Positions 1-8,329 of a stretch of DNA of 22,393 nucleotides are shown here, piece by piece. Source of the DNA: Coptodactyla brooksi (Eukaryota > Arthropoda > Insecta > Coleoptera > Scarabaeidae); assembly GCA_033557675.1 (NCBI GenBank), contig JAWQRM010000471.1, positions 1 through 22,393 of the forward strand. The letters run 5' to 3'. Numbering within the stretch: position 1 is the first letter of the stretch; every line of letters begins with the position of its first letter. A program made the translations under genes and the position numbers. The notes under the pieces are model-generated. The model worked only from the letters and a program-made list of their open reading frames with translations. It did no database searches and was not told the DNA's origin.

Positions 1-22
1 TATATAATTTTATTAATATATA

Positions 23-29
<7 letters not shown>

Positions 30-58
<29 letters not shown>
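30..58. repeat. TA dinucleotide microsatellite
   Basis: Uninterrupted alternating T and A, inside a wider AT-only stretch that begins at base 1. Simple sequence; no function is inferred. Confidence 0.9.
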
Positions 59-59
<1 letters not shown>

Positions 60-80
60 CTTTTTTAACTCGGTCAACTC

Positions 81-113
81 TTTACCTAGATATTAATTTA
101 ATATCTAGGTAAA
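81..113. repeat. Perfect 16-bp inverted repeat with 1-nt centre
   Basis: The arm TTTACCTAGATATTAA is followed by one T and then by its exact reverse complement. No mismatch is seen over 32 paired bases. It lies just after the TA tract. It could extrude as a cruciform, or be the fused ends of a small foldback element or an excision product. No coding sequence is associated with it. Confidence 0.85.
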
Positions 114-929
114 GGTATTTATATTAATTTTTTAAGTGTAAAGAATGGAAGTGACCATTCTAATAAAAGTGTAGGCCACCAGCATGTTCAATATTTAACA
201 CATCAATTTCAACTACTGATTCTCAGTCGTTCGAAGTTCGAAATTGTCTTGGGATATTCGAAAATCAATCACACTTATTCACTGAGAACAATGAGAACGG
301 ATGCGCTAGCATCCGTGAATTTTTAAAGGCACATAAATTCGAGGCAGATCGACGACTGCAATTTTGTGAAATTTTTAGTGAGCAGTTAACTTTTAATTTT
401 TAAAAAATTTCTCATATTGATAAAATGTCATTTTTACCTTTACATATAAAAAAAAATAATACCTTTAATTTAAAGAAAAGTCTCATGACTGTATAGAAAA
501 TAAAAAGTTTTTCAATAAGGTGTCACCCGATCCCTCATGTAATTGAAAATTTTTAAGAGGGTTGTTACGCCCCCTACAGGGATGAAATTACATTAATAGT
601 TTTTATTCAAAAATTAGTCCCCTTCAAAATAAAAAGTGACATGTTTGACACGTCCGAATATGTACCTTGTGTATATAGAATATTGGAGGAAGCTAGAAAA
701 ATAATATATTAATTAAATAACAAAAAAAACGAGTGCGATTGGTATATATCTGTAATAACAATGCAATGCGTGCTGCCAGTAAAAATACATATATCAACAT
801 CAACATTTATTTCGAGATGGTTTATAACTAGAACCCTCAGTAAATTAGTCAATACGGAATATACAACACTAGAACTTTTTAAAAATAAGCAGAAGCTTAA
901 ATAATTGGCTAAATTGGCATAAATCTACA
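114..929. other. No gene seen; small hairpin and one shared repeat motif
   Basis: AT-rich intergenic or intronic DNA without a convincing ORF. It contains a perfect 8-bp-stem hairpin at 297-316 (ACGGATGC, loop GCTA, GCATCCGT). It also contains the GC-rich 13-mer GTTACGCCCCCTA at 564-576, which recurs at 14475-14487 inside a miniature element. The 480-660 stretch may therefore be a remnant of a related repeat, but I could not define its ends. Confidence 0.5.
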
Positions 930-988
930 GTGGATTATCTACCAGTCTGGTAGATTATCTACCAAATATTACTGGTGGATTATCTACC
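930..988. repeat. Three-copy short repeat (GGATTATCTACC unit)
   Basis: The core GATTATCTACC occurs at 933-943, 953-963 and 978-988, so the copies start 20 and 25 bases apart. Each unit is close to self-complementary (GGTAGATTATCTACC pairs with itself apart from the centre), so copies can form small hairpins. Irregular spacing argues against simple slippage. It could be a cluster of protein-binding sites or a degraded satellite. Confidence 0.8.
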
Positions 989-2362
989 GATTTATTTTCT
1001 TTAACAAATTTCTAGAGCTGCTGTAGAACTGTATATTTATTAACATGTGACAAGAAGAAGCAGGCAGAAGTCAGAACTGTTTATTTGTTTAACCTATTAG
1101 GATCTGTAGAAGTGTTAAAAAAACCAGAACTCTCAAAATGTTATGAGCTCCCATGATGTGAAACGCCAACTTCACACACGCTAGCCCCTTAAAATTTTTT
1201 TGCATATTTAACTTTATCTCGTGCGATCACGCAATTAGGTAACGTCATTCTCGACAACGTTTCACTGTTGTGTGGGGTGGATGTTGGTGACGAGGGTTGG
1301 AATATCCAACAATTTCTTGCTTGACCTGCACGTACTTAACGACTGATTTAAACAAGAATGTGTATAAAGACTGCTTGTATAAATCCAAATTTGTAGAATA
1401 TCTAGAATAGACAATCTCTTGATATTGGTACACAATATCAAGAAATTTCAACGAAAACACTGAATTATCTATTCCAGACGACATTTCCAAAGTTTAAACA
1501 ATTTTCACCACTACACCAAAACCGAAAAGTTTATTTGTTTTCTTTAATGCTTCAAATTGCAAATTGAATAAACAAAACAGAAAAGAAGCCGTCATAGTAA
1601 CTATTAAAATACATTGGTTGGTATAAACACACCATTAATCTGATATATAGTTTCTTATTTATTATTATGAAATATTTAAGTAGATCAGATTTTTTGTGGT
1701 AATACGTAAAAAGTATTATCCCAATGTCATTAATGTACACAAGTAACTGTCAAGTGCAATTGAAGGTTATAGAATCATTCTTAAGCTGTATTATTTCCTT
1801 CCTAGTTGCTAGTTATGTAGCTGTTAGTGAAAATATATATAGTTATCAGTGTCCTTGGTGGAAGTCCGTACTAGCCGCTGCTTAATAGAATAGCATCCAA
1901 ATATACCATCCTATATAGTAAAACATAAAAGTACATTTAACATTATATACAAATAATTATGTGCTAATAATGATTTCAGTGCAGATTACGACAATTGTGG
2001 ATTTGTAAATATTATAGATAATGTTATCGTAATTACATGAAATAATTTCGTTAAAAAGAGTATTTGTATTTCTACTGACAGTTCGCACAATGTGTATATA
2101 CAGATAATGTTTATCACAATTTCCCACCATTTCTGCTATCAATTTGGTCGTACATATATTATAAAGATAAAATGTCAATAAACTGAAAAGAAATGGAAAA
2201 GCGCTAGGGATTTATCATTTTAGTCGGAAATATCTTACTTAGAACGTTCGTAGATACAAAAACAAAGAAAACAAAACAACTGACAACAATTTGTAACTCT
2301 GCCAACTGCGTTTTATTTTAACCTAAATATAGTTAAGTAATTTCAAAGGCAGTGAGACTTAC
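989..2362. other. No confident gene; one unexplained 79-codon ORF
   Basis: Mostly AT-rich non-coding sequence. On the minus strand an ATG at 1484 opens a 79-residue reading frame ending at 1245, with an in-frame TAA just upstream. Its first two thirds have ordinary protein-like composition (for example SLKFLDIVYQYQEIVYS), while the tail is rich in H, P, R and C. I do not recognise a family or catalytic motif. If the candidate gene start at 2383 is real, this stretch would lie in its first intron or contain later exons. Confidence 0.3.
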
Positions 2363-2431
2363 TTGTAAAACGCTTGATGCCATGGTAGATAACTTAGAAC
2401 AACTATTGCAGTCTCTGATTTAGGATCATGC
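2363..2431 (-). CDS. Candidate first coding exon of an unidentified gene (start MASSVLQ)
   Basis: On the minus strand, ATG at 2383-2381 sits in a strong start context (CTACCATGG). It is followed by seven codons, MASSVLQ, and then by GTAAGT, a consensus 5' splice site, with the exon ending at 2363. The exon is proposed to begin near 2431, after a TTTTGTAG acceptor-like sequence. A short upstream ATG lies in the leader. The protein beyond residue 7 is not visible here, because the following exon would lie to the left, possibly far away. The call rests on start context plus donor site only; seven codons cannot identify a family. It could be a chance combination in AT-rich DNA. Confidence 0.35.
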
Positions 2432-2889
2432 CTACAAAATCCAAATGTCCACTTGGATTCAATGTCCGTAAGGACAAAGGAATAATGTTGGATAACAGTA
2501 CTGTAAATATGGTAAATTTAGTTGAAGGATACTTTACATTTGACTGTGAACTAACTTTTCGAACTTAAATGGATAGGCAAATTTTGACACTGACTTAAGT
2601 ACTTCCTCGTCCTTGTACGTGTAAGGATACTTTTGGATAATCCACGAGTCTTTTCCGTCCGAAGGAGGCACGACTTCGCAAAAACATTCAAAGAAGTGCT
2701 GTACATTTTCCCTGTAGGCGAAAGAGAAACAAAACGATATTTACCGACCTTGAAAACGGCATCCCTCTTTTAAATAATCATTTTTTGCACGATCTTTCAT
2801 CGCCACCTTGCACTTCCGCCCGATTCACGATCATTTTCATTCACAAGAGGCGCAACTACTACCATACGAAACATAAACTAACCACTCAC

Positions 2890-2947
2890 CTAATTCTAGA
2901 ACCCATATTCGATGAACTCCGTATACTTAATCCATTGTGAATTAACT
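2890..2947 (-). promoter_or_regulatory. Candidate initiator and non-coding first exon
   Basis: Minus strand, upstream of the ATG at 2383. An arthropod-type initiator TCAGTT (2949-2944) is followed 58 bases later by AATTAG|GTGAGT, a good 5' splice site (exon end at 2890). With the acceptor near 2432 this would give a non-coding first exon joined to the exon carrying MASSVLQ. No canonical TATA box is placed at the right distance, although an AT-rich TATTTATT lies close upstream. All assignments are inference from short motifs. Confidence 0.25.
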
Positions 2948-3365
2948 GAGTGAATAAATAAATACACCGTGTTTACACCATTAACACATCACATATTGCC
3001 AGAACACATCGCGGACAAAACACACACCACCACGTCTGACAGGCTACTGACACTTGACAGATGAAACATATGGTTCGAAGTTTTAACGGGGAACCTACAG
3101 ATGGCGACTCATTGTCGTGACTCCGCTAATTCAGTGTTTGCCAACCTTTTTAGCTGGGATACCATCGACCAAAACCGAATGTTAGTTTGTAAATAATAAT
3201 AAAAGCGTATTAATGTAAATAATTAATCACCTAATATTGCAGTTTCAGTTTAATTTTAGTTGAAATAATATATGAGTGTTATTATTCCAAGTAGCTCCGT
3301 GATTTTTCAAAAATAGTACTTGAACAATAACCGAGCTGGATTCTTATATAATTTCGTTGACGTCA
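2948..3365. other. No gene seen
   Basis: Less AT-rich sequence (about 3000-3180) followed by AT-rich DNA. If the minus-strand gene start is real, this would be its upstream promoter region. No ORF, hairpin or repeat stands out. Confidence 0.4.
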
Positions 3366-3908
3366 TTATACAGAGCGAGTCATGAGGAATGGGCAAAAAT
3401 TTAGAAGTGTATTCTACACGTAAAAATAACCTAAAAAAAAACCCAAATGTTATCCGAGTTTCTTTTCAAGTTATAGCGTCATTATAAAAACCCATACTAC
3501 TGTTGTAAATTTAGATTTCGAGTATAAATAGTTTTATTTTTGCATGTTTTTCGAGTTACTGCGGCTTAAACAAGATTATTACAATGATTAATGTAACTTA
3601 CATTAGTACATTACCAAAAAGTTAAATAGCTGAAAAGTATTATAAAATGACACACATTTATTCAAATTTTAAACGTTCAAATATGCTGTTTATTTATGAT
3701 TTTTGTAATGAGGGTAGTAACTCGAAAAATATGCGGAAATAGAACTATTTATACACAAAATCTAAATTTACAATAATAGTATGGATTTTTATAATGTCGC
3801 TATAACTTGAAAACAGAAGAAAATCGGATAACAACATTTGGGCTTTTTTAGATTATTTTTACGTGTAAAATACACTCCTAAAGTTTGACTCATTCTTCCC
3901 GATTCACC

Positions 3909-3914
<6 letters not shown>
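3366..3914. mobile_element. Long-TIR miniature (foldback) element, about 0.55 kb
   Basis: Left arm about 3371-3560 and right arm about 3715-3914 are inverted copies of each other over almost 190 bases with scattered mismatches. Matching landmarks include the stretch around ACACGTAAAAATAA, then TTTTCAAGTTATAGCG, then TGTAAATTTAGATTT, then TTTTCGAGTTACT. The centre (about 3561-3714) is unpaired and has no ORF. The outer ends carry TACAGRGYGA-type sequence, and the right end runs directly into a TA microsatellite. No transposase is encoded, so it is a non-autonomous (MITE-like) element. Its arm matches the non-coding flank beside the transposase C-terminus at 22105-22208, making a Tc1/mariner-superfamily element the likely mobiliser. 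Confidence 0.85.

Positions 3915-3955
<41 letters not shown>
3914..3955. repeat. TA dinucleotide microsatellite
   Basis: About 21 TA units directly abutting the right end (CACCCTGTG) of the miniature element. A TA-targeting transposon inserted into a TA tract would give this arrangement. Confidence 0.95.
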
Positions 3956-3957
<2 letters not shown>

Positions 3958-4133
3958 TTGAGACATTGCCTTGCTATTAACGGCAACGTTTCGAACATCT
4001 GTTACGTTAAATTTAAGTTTTTGTATTTTATGGGTTAAAACTTATAATGTAAAGTGTAAAATGTGAATGGAAAGTGTAATAACGTTATTACACTTTTTTA
4101 AACCAATAAAAAACGTTATTGCCAGGTTTATCT
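3956..4133. repeat. Spacer with a perfect 26-bp palindrome (4071-4096)
   Basis: Bases 4071-4096 read identically on both strands, centred on AACGTT; one half-site is AAAGTGTAATAAC. There is no loop. A related half-site (AAAGTGTAAAATG) lies just upstream at 4051. The rest of the spacer between the two foldback elements has no recognisable content. Confidence 0.85.
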
Positions 4134-4650
4134 TTTTGTTTTATTCAGCTAATCGGTTTCGGCCTAATCATGGGCCATTCTCATTTTGAGTGCTACCAAA
4201 GCCTCTGCTGGTCTGTATTTGTCATTTGGATTATGTTGTAGGATCAGCTGGTGTGAAGTATGATGTAAGTTTTTCTATTGCACGTTAAATCTTTTGATTG
4301 TCTTCTAGAAGTTACTGTGGAAATTACTTTAGTTTGAACTTTCGTTTTAGTGTAACAATTTGTGGTTGAATACCGAGGGGGTCACCTGTTTTTTTTTCGT
4401 GTACGTGTCTAGATAAAGAATCTAGACAGCAAGTACGTGTCTAATCCAAGTAATTTCCACAGTAACTTCTAAAGGACAATCAAAAGATTTCACGCCCAAT
4501 AGAAAAAACTTACATCATACTTCACACCAGCTCATCCTACAACACAATCCAGATGACAAATACAGATCAGCAGAGATTTTGGGAGCACTCAAACTAGCTC
4601 TGAGGATGACCCATAATTAGGCCGAAACCGGTTAGCTGAATAAAACAAAT
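4134..4650. mobile_element. Foldback element with about 190-bp inverted arms
   Basis: The left arm (4134-4329) and right arm (4448-4650) are reverse complements with scattered substitutions and small indels. Matching landmarks from the ends inward are TTTGTTTTATTCAGCTAA, CGGTTTCGGCCTAAT, GGTGTGAAGTATGATGTAAG and AGTTACTGTGGAAATTACTT. The unpaired centre holds a small hairpin (GTCTAGA/TCTAGAC at 4407-4427) and a direct repeat, GTACGTGTCTA, at 4401 and 4433. There is no ORF. The structure fits a non-autonomous foldback or MITE-like element. The CCGAAACCGG-type end followed by GCTGAATAAA could also be a retrotransposon 3' end present head-to-head; I cannot tell which. Confidence 0.8.
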
Positions 4651-4710
4651 TAAAACAGTCAGTAAAAGTATTATTTAGCACAAAAACAACACAAAAGTAT
4701 GAATATATTA

Positions 4711-5060
4711 ATTTCCACTGAAATCTTTAAATTTACTTATTGTAATAAAAACTCAAATATTTCAAAAACTATCAACTTCATGACCTTAAATCTTTATATA
4801 ACTTTCAAAGATCTTGTCAAGAGTAATAAAAAAAATAAAAATATACAGTGTTGTATTTAAAAAAAAGGTCGACAACGTCATCACTCAAAATGATGTCATA
4901 ACAAAAAAGTTTTACTAAGTGAAAACATGCGTATAATTGTTAAGCAACAAACAAAAATGTTTCAAACAAACGTTACTAAACCTAGACCTATGTTTGAAAC
5001 ATTTTTTAATATGAAGTCTGGCTAAGGCTGTAGAAACAGAATTCCTTCAGACTGGAAGTA
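4711..5060 (-). repeat. Dispersed repeat A, copy 1 (inverted relative to the copy at 15230-15560)
   Basis: On the minus strand this stretch matches the plus strand at about 15230-15560. Shared blocks include TGTAGAA near the start, AAAAAATGTTTCAAACA, TCATTTTGAGTGATGA followed by GTTGTCGAC, an A/T-rich spacer, GATTTAAGGTCAT, and TTGATAGTTTTTGA running into TTTGAGTTTTTATTACAAT. This copy additionally has a duplicated TGTTTGAAACATTTTT segment that forms a hairpin (4953-5006). The upstream part of the partner copy reads like the very end of a retrotransposon ORF, so this may be a LINE 3' end. Orientation is given relative to that copy. Confidence 0.8.
4953..5006. repeat. Perfect 16-bp-stem hairpin
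   Basis: AAAAATGTTTCAAACA (4953-4968) and its exact reverse complement (4991-5006) flank a 22-nt loop. The paired segment occurs once in the second copy of dispersed repeat A, so the hairpin arose by a local inverted duplication in this copy. Confidence 0.85.
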
Positions 5061-5796
5061 ACCCGATGCTGTTTCGTGCTGCTAATGTTTACACATTACA
5101 ACAACGGAAACATTCCAGATAACATATAGAAAACTAAAAATGAATTGATTTTATCATTTGTTTATAAACTATCCATAATAAATTATTATTTTCTGTCGTA
5201 AAATTGTTAAAAGTTATATAAATGAAATTATTAACAAATTAAATAAATTTAATATATACATTTATACATACATTTATTTATAGATAAGATTAAGTGGCAA
5301 TTATTATTAGTATAGTTGTTTTAAATAACTAAACGTGTTTAAATATATTTGATACTTTTTGTTGGAATACAACTGCTAATATTATTGAAAGAAGAAGAAA
5401 TTGAATTTCTTATTCTTGGATATTTGCATTTTGGACACTGAATTAAATATAAATTAAAACTGGAAGATTAGATGGCCTACTATTATGTAGTGAGCTCCTC
5501 AAGACCCAATTTTATTATTAAAATGTAGTTAGTAACATACTAAGTAGTTAGTAACTAATTATACTTAGTATCTATTGTATTATTAAGTGCTATTAAAATT
5601 ATGCCTTTAAATTGCAGTCCCTTCTGTAGCTTTCTTATTAAATTTTAAGGATAGGTTCTGTATGTACACATTTTCGATATTTGAAGAATGTTTCGCGTTA
5701 GTAACCCTATTATTATAATTTATCCGTATGCGCTTATTATTGGATTTTTGAAATTACTTGTGTACTGTATTTACGTACTCCTATGATTATTGTACT
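5061..5796. other. No gene seen
   Basis: AT-rich sequence up to the 5' break of the retrotransposon. No ORF, strong inverted repeat or tandem array was noticed. Confidence 0.4.
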
Positions 5797-6682
5797 GGCT
5801 CCAACACTATTCAACCTGTCCTTGGAATATGTAATAAGACAGACAGAGATAGGGAGATCAAACACTTTGACCAATAAAACGACACAACTGGCAGCATACG
5901 CCGATGATGTAAATATCATGAGTAGAACAGTGAAAGGAGCGCAGGAAGCCTACTCACTTCTAAGGGACCAGGCTAAGACAATAGGGCTAGAAGTCAATAC
6001 TCAGAAAACTAAAACAATGACACAAACAAGAACAAACAGATTTCAGAACGTAATCCTAGAGGACGAGATAGAACAGGTACAACAATTTACTTACCTGGGG
6101 GTGGTCATAGATGGGAAGGGAGCGGAAGACATGGAGATACAAAGACGCATAACAAAGGCAAATAAAACATATTTTGCTTTGTCCCACATATTCCAATCGA
6201 AGGACATCCATCGGAATACAAAGTTTAGAATATATAAAACGATTATAAGACCAATAGTGAGCTATGGCTGTGAGACGTGGAGTTTAACGGAGAAGACAGC
6301 AAATAAAATCAATATCTTCGAACGAAAGGTACTCCGAAGTATCTTGGGAGCAGTAAAGGAAGGCGATAGATGGTGAATAAGATACAACCACGAAATATAT
6401 CGACTACTGAAAGAGGGACCCCTCTCGGAATTCGTAAGAATCCAAAGGCTGCAGTGGGCAGGTCATGTGATCAGAATGCAGAAGAATAGACTACCAAGGA
6501 AGGCTCTTGGCGGAAAAATGTGTGGCAAGAGACCAGTGGGAAAGCCAAGGAAACGATGGGAGGACGCCGTTAGGGAAGATGCGAGGAGCTTGATGGGAGT
6601 TCGTGGATGGAGAAGAGCTGCGGCTGACAGGGAGGAATGGATGCAGAAACTGAAGGAAGCCAAGGCCCGATATGGGCTGTAG
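5797..6682 (+). pseudogene. Non-LTR retrotransposon reverse transcriptase, C-terminal part (5'-truncated, one in-frame stop)
   Basis: This encoded the reverse transcriptase that copies element RNA at a nicked target. The visible frame starts abruptly inside the RT domain at LAPTLFNLSLEYVIRQ. It continues through the catalytic YADD box (5897-5908), the thumb-like region TYLGVVIDGKG, and the signature SYGCETWSLT, FERKVLRSILG, RLQWAGHVIRM, GKPRKRWEDAV and EEWMQKLKEAKARYGL. One frame is used throughout from about 5797 to the TAG at 6680-6682, about 295 codons. The only break is TGA at 6374-6376 (DRW*IRYN), where relatives usually have R; a CGA-to-TGA change would explain it. The endonuclease domain and upstream RT are missing, as expected for 5' truncation during target-primed integration. 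Clade (RTE-like or other) is not settled by eye. No target-site duplication was found. Confidence 0.93.
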
Positions 6683-6698
6683 AAGAAGAAGAAGAAGA
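6681..6698 (+). repeat. AGA trinucleotide tail of the retrotransposon
   Basis: Six AGA units begin within the stop codon of the reverse transcriptase, so the element has practically no 3' UTR. A short tandem-repeat tail instead of poly(A), after a minimal 3' UTR, is a known property of RTE-type and some other non-LTR clades. It fixes the 3' end of the insertion at about 6698. Confidence 0.8.
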
Positions 6699-7301
6699 CC
6701 TTCCACCGAACACGAATTTTCATAAGTTTGAATGATTTATGTGCGCTGTTCCACTTTGTATAGCTCCATGACTAAAATTGTCTACACTTACAGCTATAAA
6801 TATCAAAAAATTAAGGTAAAAATGGTTTGTCGTTTGACAGTTGTTGAATAACCTTAAACGTACATTATCTTCATATTAACTGAATCTTTTCCAACAAGAT
6901 AGCTTGGAAGGCAAAGTCTAACATAATAGCCACATAGGTTTCGCGATCTCACATCGCTGTTGGGAATATTATTTACAAGACCCAACAATAATGTATCAAT
7001 GCTCCTAAAGCAAAAATGTGACTGAAAATCAATTTTGAAATAATGTTGAAATTATTTTTCTTTGACGCTTTCATATTTATATAAGCAATAAAAATATATT
7101 TCGACTATATTAACTACTTCCTCACGCTAATGAGAATCTATTGCAAAGTGGGGACGAAAATACAAGAACAATATTTATTGTTTGGTAAATTCCATAATGA
7201 ACAATTCACTGAAAAGTAATAATGTGAACAATTACATGATCGGTTTGTTTAGAATCTATATCCGGTGCAACAAACTATAAGCTAAACTATTTCATTAACG
7301 A
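6699..7301. other. No confident gene; possible upstream remnant of the next transposase
   Basis: AT-rich. Around 7210-7260 the plus strand reads NVNNYMIGLF. This weakly resembles the NYLIGPF stretch that precedes the next block in the transposase family of the following entry, so the pseudogene may start earlier than annotated. Nothing else is recognisable. Confidence 0.3.
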
Positions 7302-7632
7302 ATGTTTAGTGAGATATTACAGTATACTCTTAATGGACGAAGGTACTTAAAATTTCTTCACGAAGAATCACCGATCTTATTAGAATATGTACCGTTAGAG
7401 ACAGATAAAGAGGAATGGATGGAGACACCTCCGCCTATTTCGTATATAGTAACAAACCATTTCAACAACGTTTACCATGAAAATTTAGATCGGCAATAGA
7501 AGCCCACTGCCTTATTCGGCCCGTAGCTACGACTTAACGCCGTTAAATAACTTCTTCCATAAAAGATTCAGTATATCTGCAACCGTTACGAGATTTAGAG
7601 AAGTAGTATTACGAATGTTAGTGCGTCGCTGA
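7302..7632 (+). pseudogene. Decayed Tc1/mariner-superfamily (IS630-like) transposase fragment
   Basis: The fragment derives from a DDE-type cut-and-paste transposase. Frame 1 (7302-7499) reads LNGRRYLKFLHEESPILLEY, VPLETDKEEW and IVTNHFNNVYHEN. These correspond to the family blocks NGxxYLxFLxxELPxLLEDVPL and VxNxLNxxFxxRWIGRGG. A +1 shift near 7486 leads to frame 2 (7489-7632), IGNRSPLPYSARSYDLTPLN, matching WIGRGGPVPWPARSPDLTPLDFF, then TVTRFREVVLRM. The QDGAPPH box holding a catalytic Asp has decayed to ETPPPIS, and a TGA ends the frame early. The N-terminal HTH and first catalytic block are not recognised. It is clearly non-functional. A better-preserved C-terminus of the same type lies at 22209-22393 on the other strand. 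Confidence 0.8.
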
Positions 7633-7700
7633 CCTGTAATAGTTTATCGGCAAAAACTGCACGGAAATGTTCTAGGTCATACAAATTTAAAAAAGGTCAG

Positions 7701-7751
7701 CATAAATATCTTGCTAATAAACCATACTGGTTTATTAGCAAGCTATTTATG
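7701..7751. repeat. Near-perfect 24-bp-stem hairpin with 3-nt loop
   Basis: Bases 7701-7724 pair with 7728-7751 with a single mismatch (T/C at the sixteenth pair from the loop); the loop is TAC. The inner 15 pairs (CTTGCTAATAAACCA) are perfect. The loop is short for a Dicer substrate, so a cruciform, a head-to-head duplication or a transposon relic is more likely than a microRNA. Confidence 0.85.
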
Positions 7752-8329
7752 GCAGATAATGACACATGCATACAACTTAGTATTAATAATTAATTCAAAT
7801 TTTCTTTGGCCTACAAATATCAAAGAGAACCAGAGCATCCAATACCTGTATTCATGTATTCCGAAATAATAAATATCGGTAGCATGAACGTGATGAGGGT
7901 TGAAGCTAAAAGCTTATAGATTAATTACGTTAAAAATTACGTCAGAAAATCATAATGAGATACGTGATGTAATATTCTTTTACGAGATTGTAAATGACGT
8001 AATTGATTGACCTGCTTTATTAGAACAGTGTGGCTTAATGGTATCTTCGTCGCGCTTAGGTTGACCCTGCCATTTTTTGCACCTATTGTAATAAAAGTAG
8101 TTCGTTGAACTCGCCAATTTCGCACACATTTCGAACTTACGAACTTTTTGCTCTAGCAGTAGAAATTATAGGTCTGCACAAAACAGTGATTTTTATTGCT
8201 TACACTATTCACGATTTCTGTTGTTTGTTGGTTAGTGAACTGATATTGTTATTTCCTCCGTCAAAATTTGTTAATTTCAGGCGAATATTATTGTAGGTTT
8301 CAGCAATTTGTATTCCATGCAAATTAAAT
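7752..8329. other. No gene seen; weak tRNA-like promoter boxes
   Basis: Holds TGGCTTAATGG (8031-8041), which fits an internal Pol III A box, and GGTTGACCC (8059-8067), which loosely fits a B box. The 17-base gap is too short for an intact tRNA or SINE promoter. No protein-coding signal was recognised. Confidence 0.3.

Noticed and set aside
1245..1484. 79-codon minus-strand ORF
   Set aside because: Protein-like in part, but without recognised family, donor or acceptor support. Not called as a gene.
7701..7751. MicroRNA precursor
   Set aside because: The 3-nt loop and nearly perfect short stem do not resemble animal pre-miRNA hairpins. Kept as a structural repeat.
8031..8067. tRNA-like A and B boxes
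   Set aside because: The 17-base spacing is too short for a tRNA or standard SINE head and no cloverleaf can be drawn.
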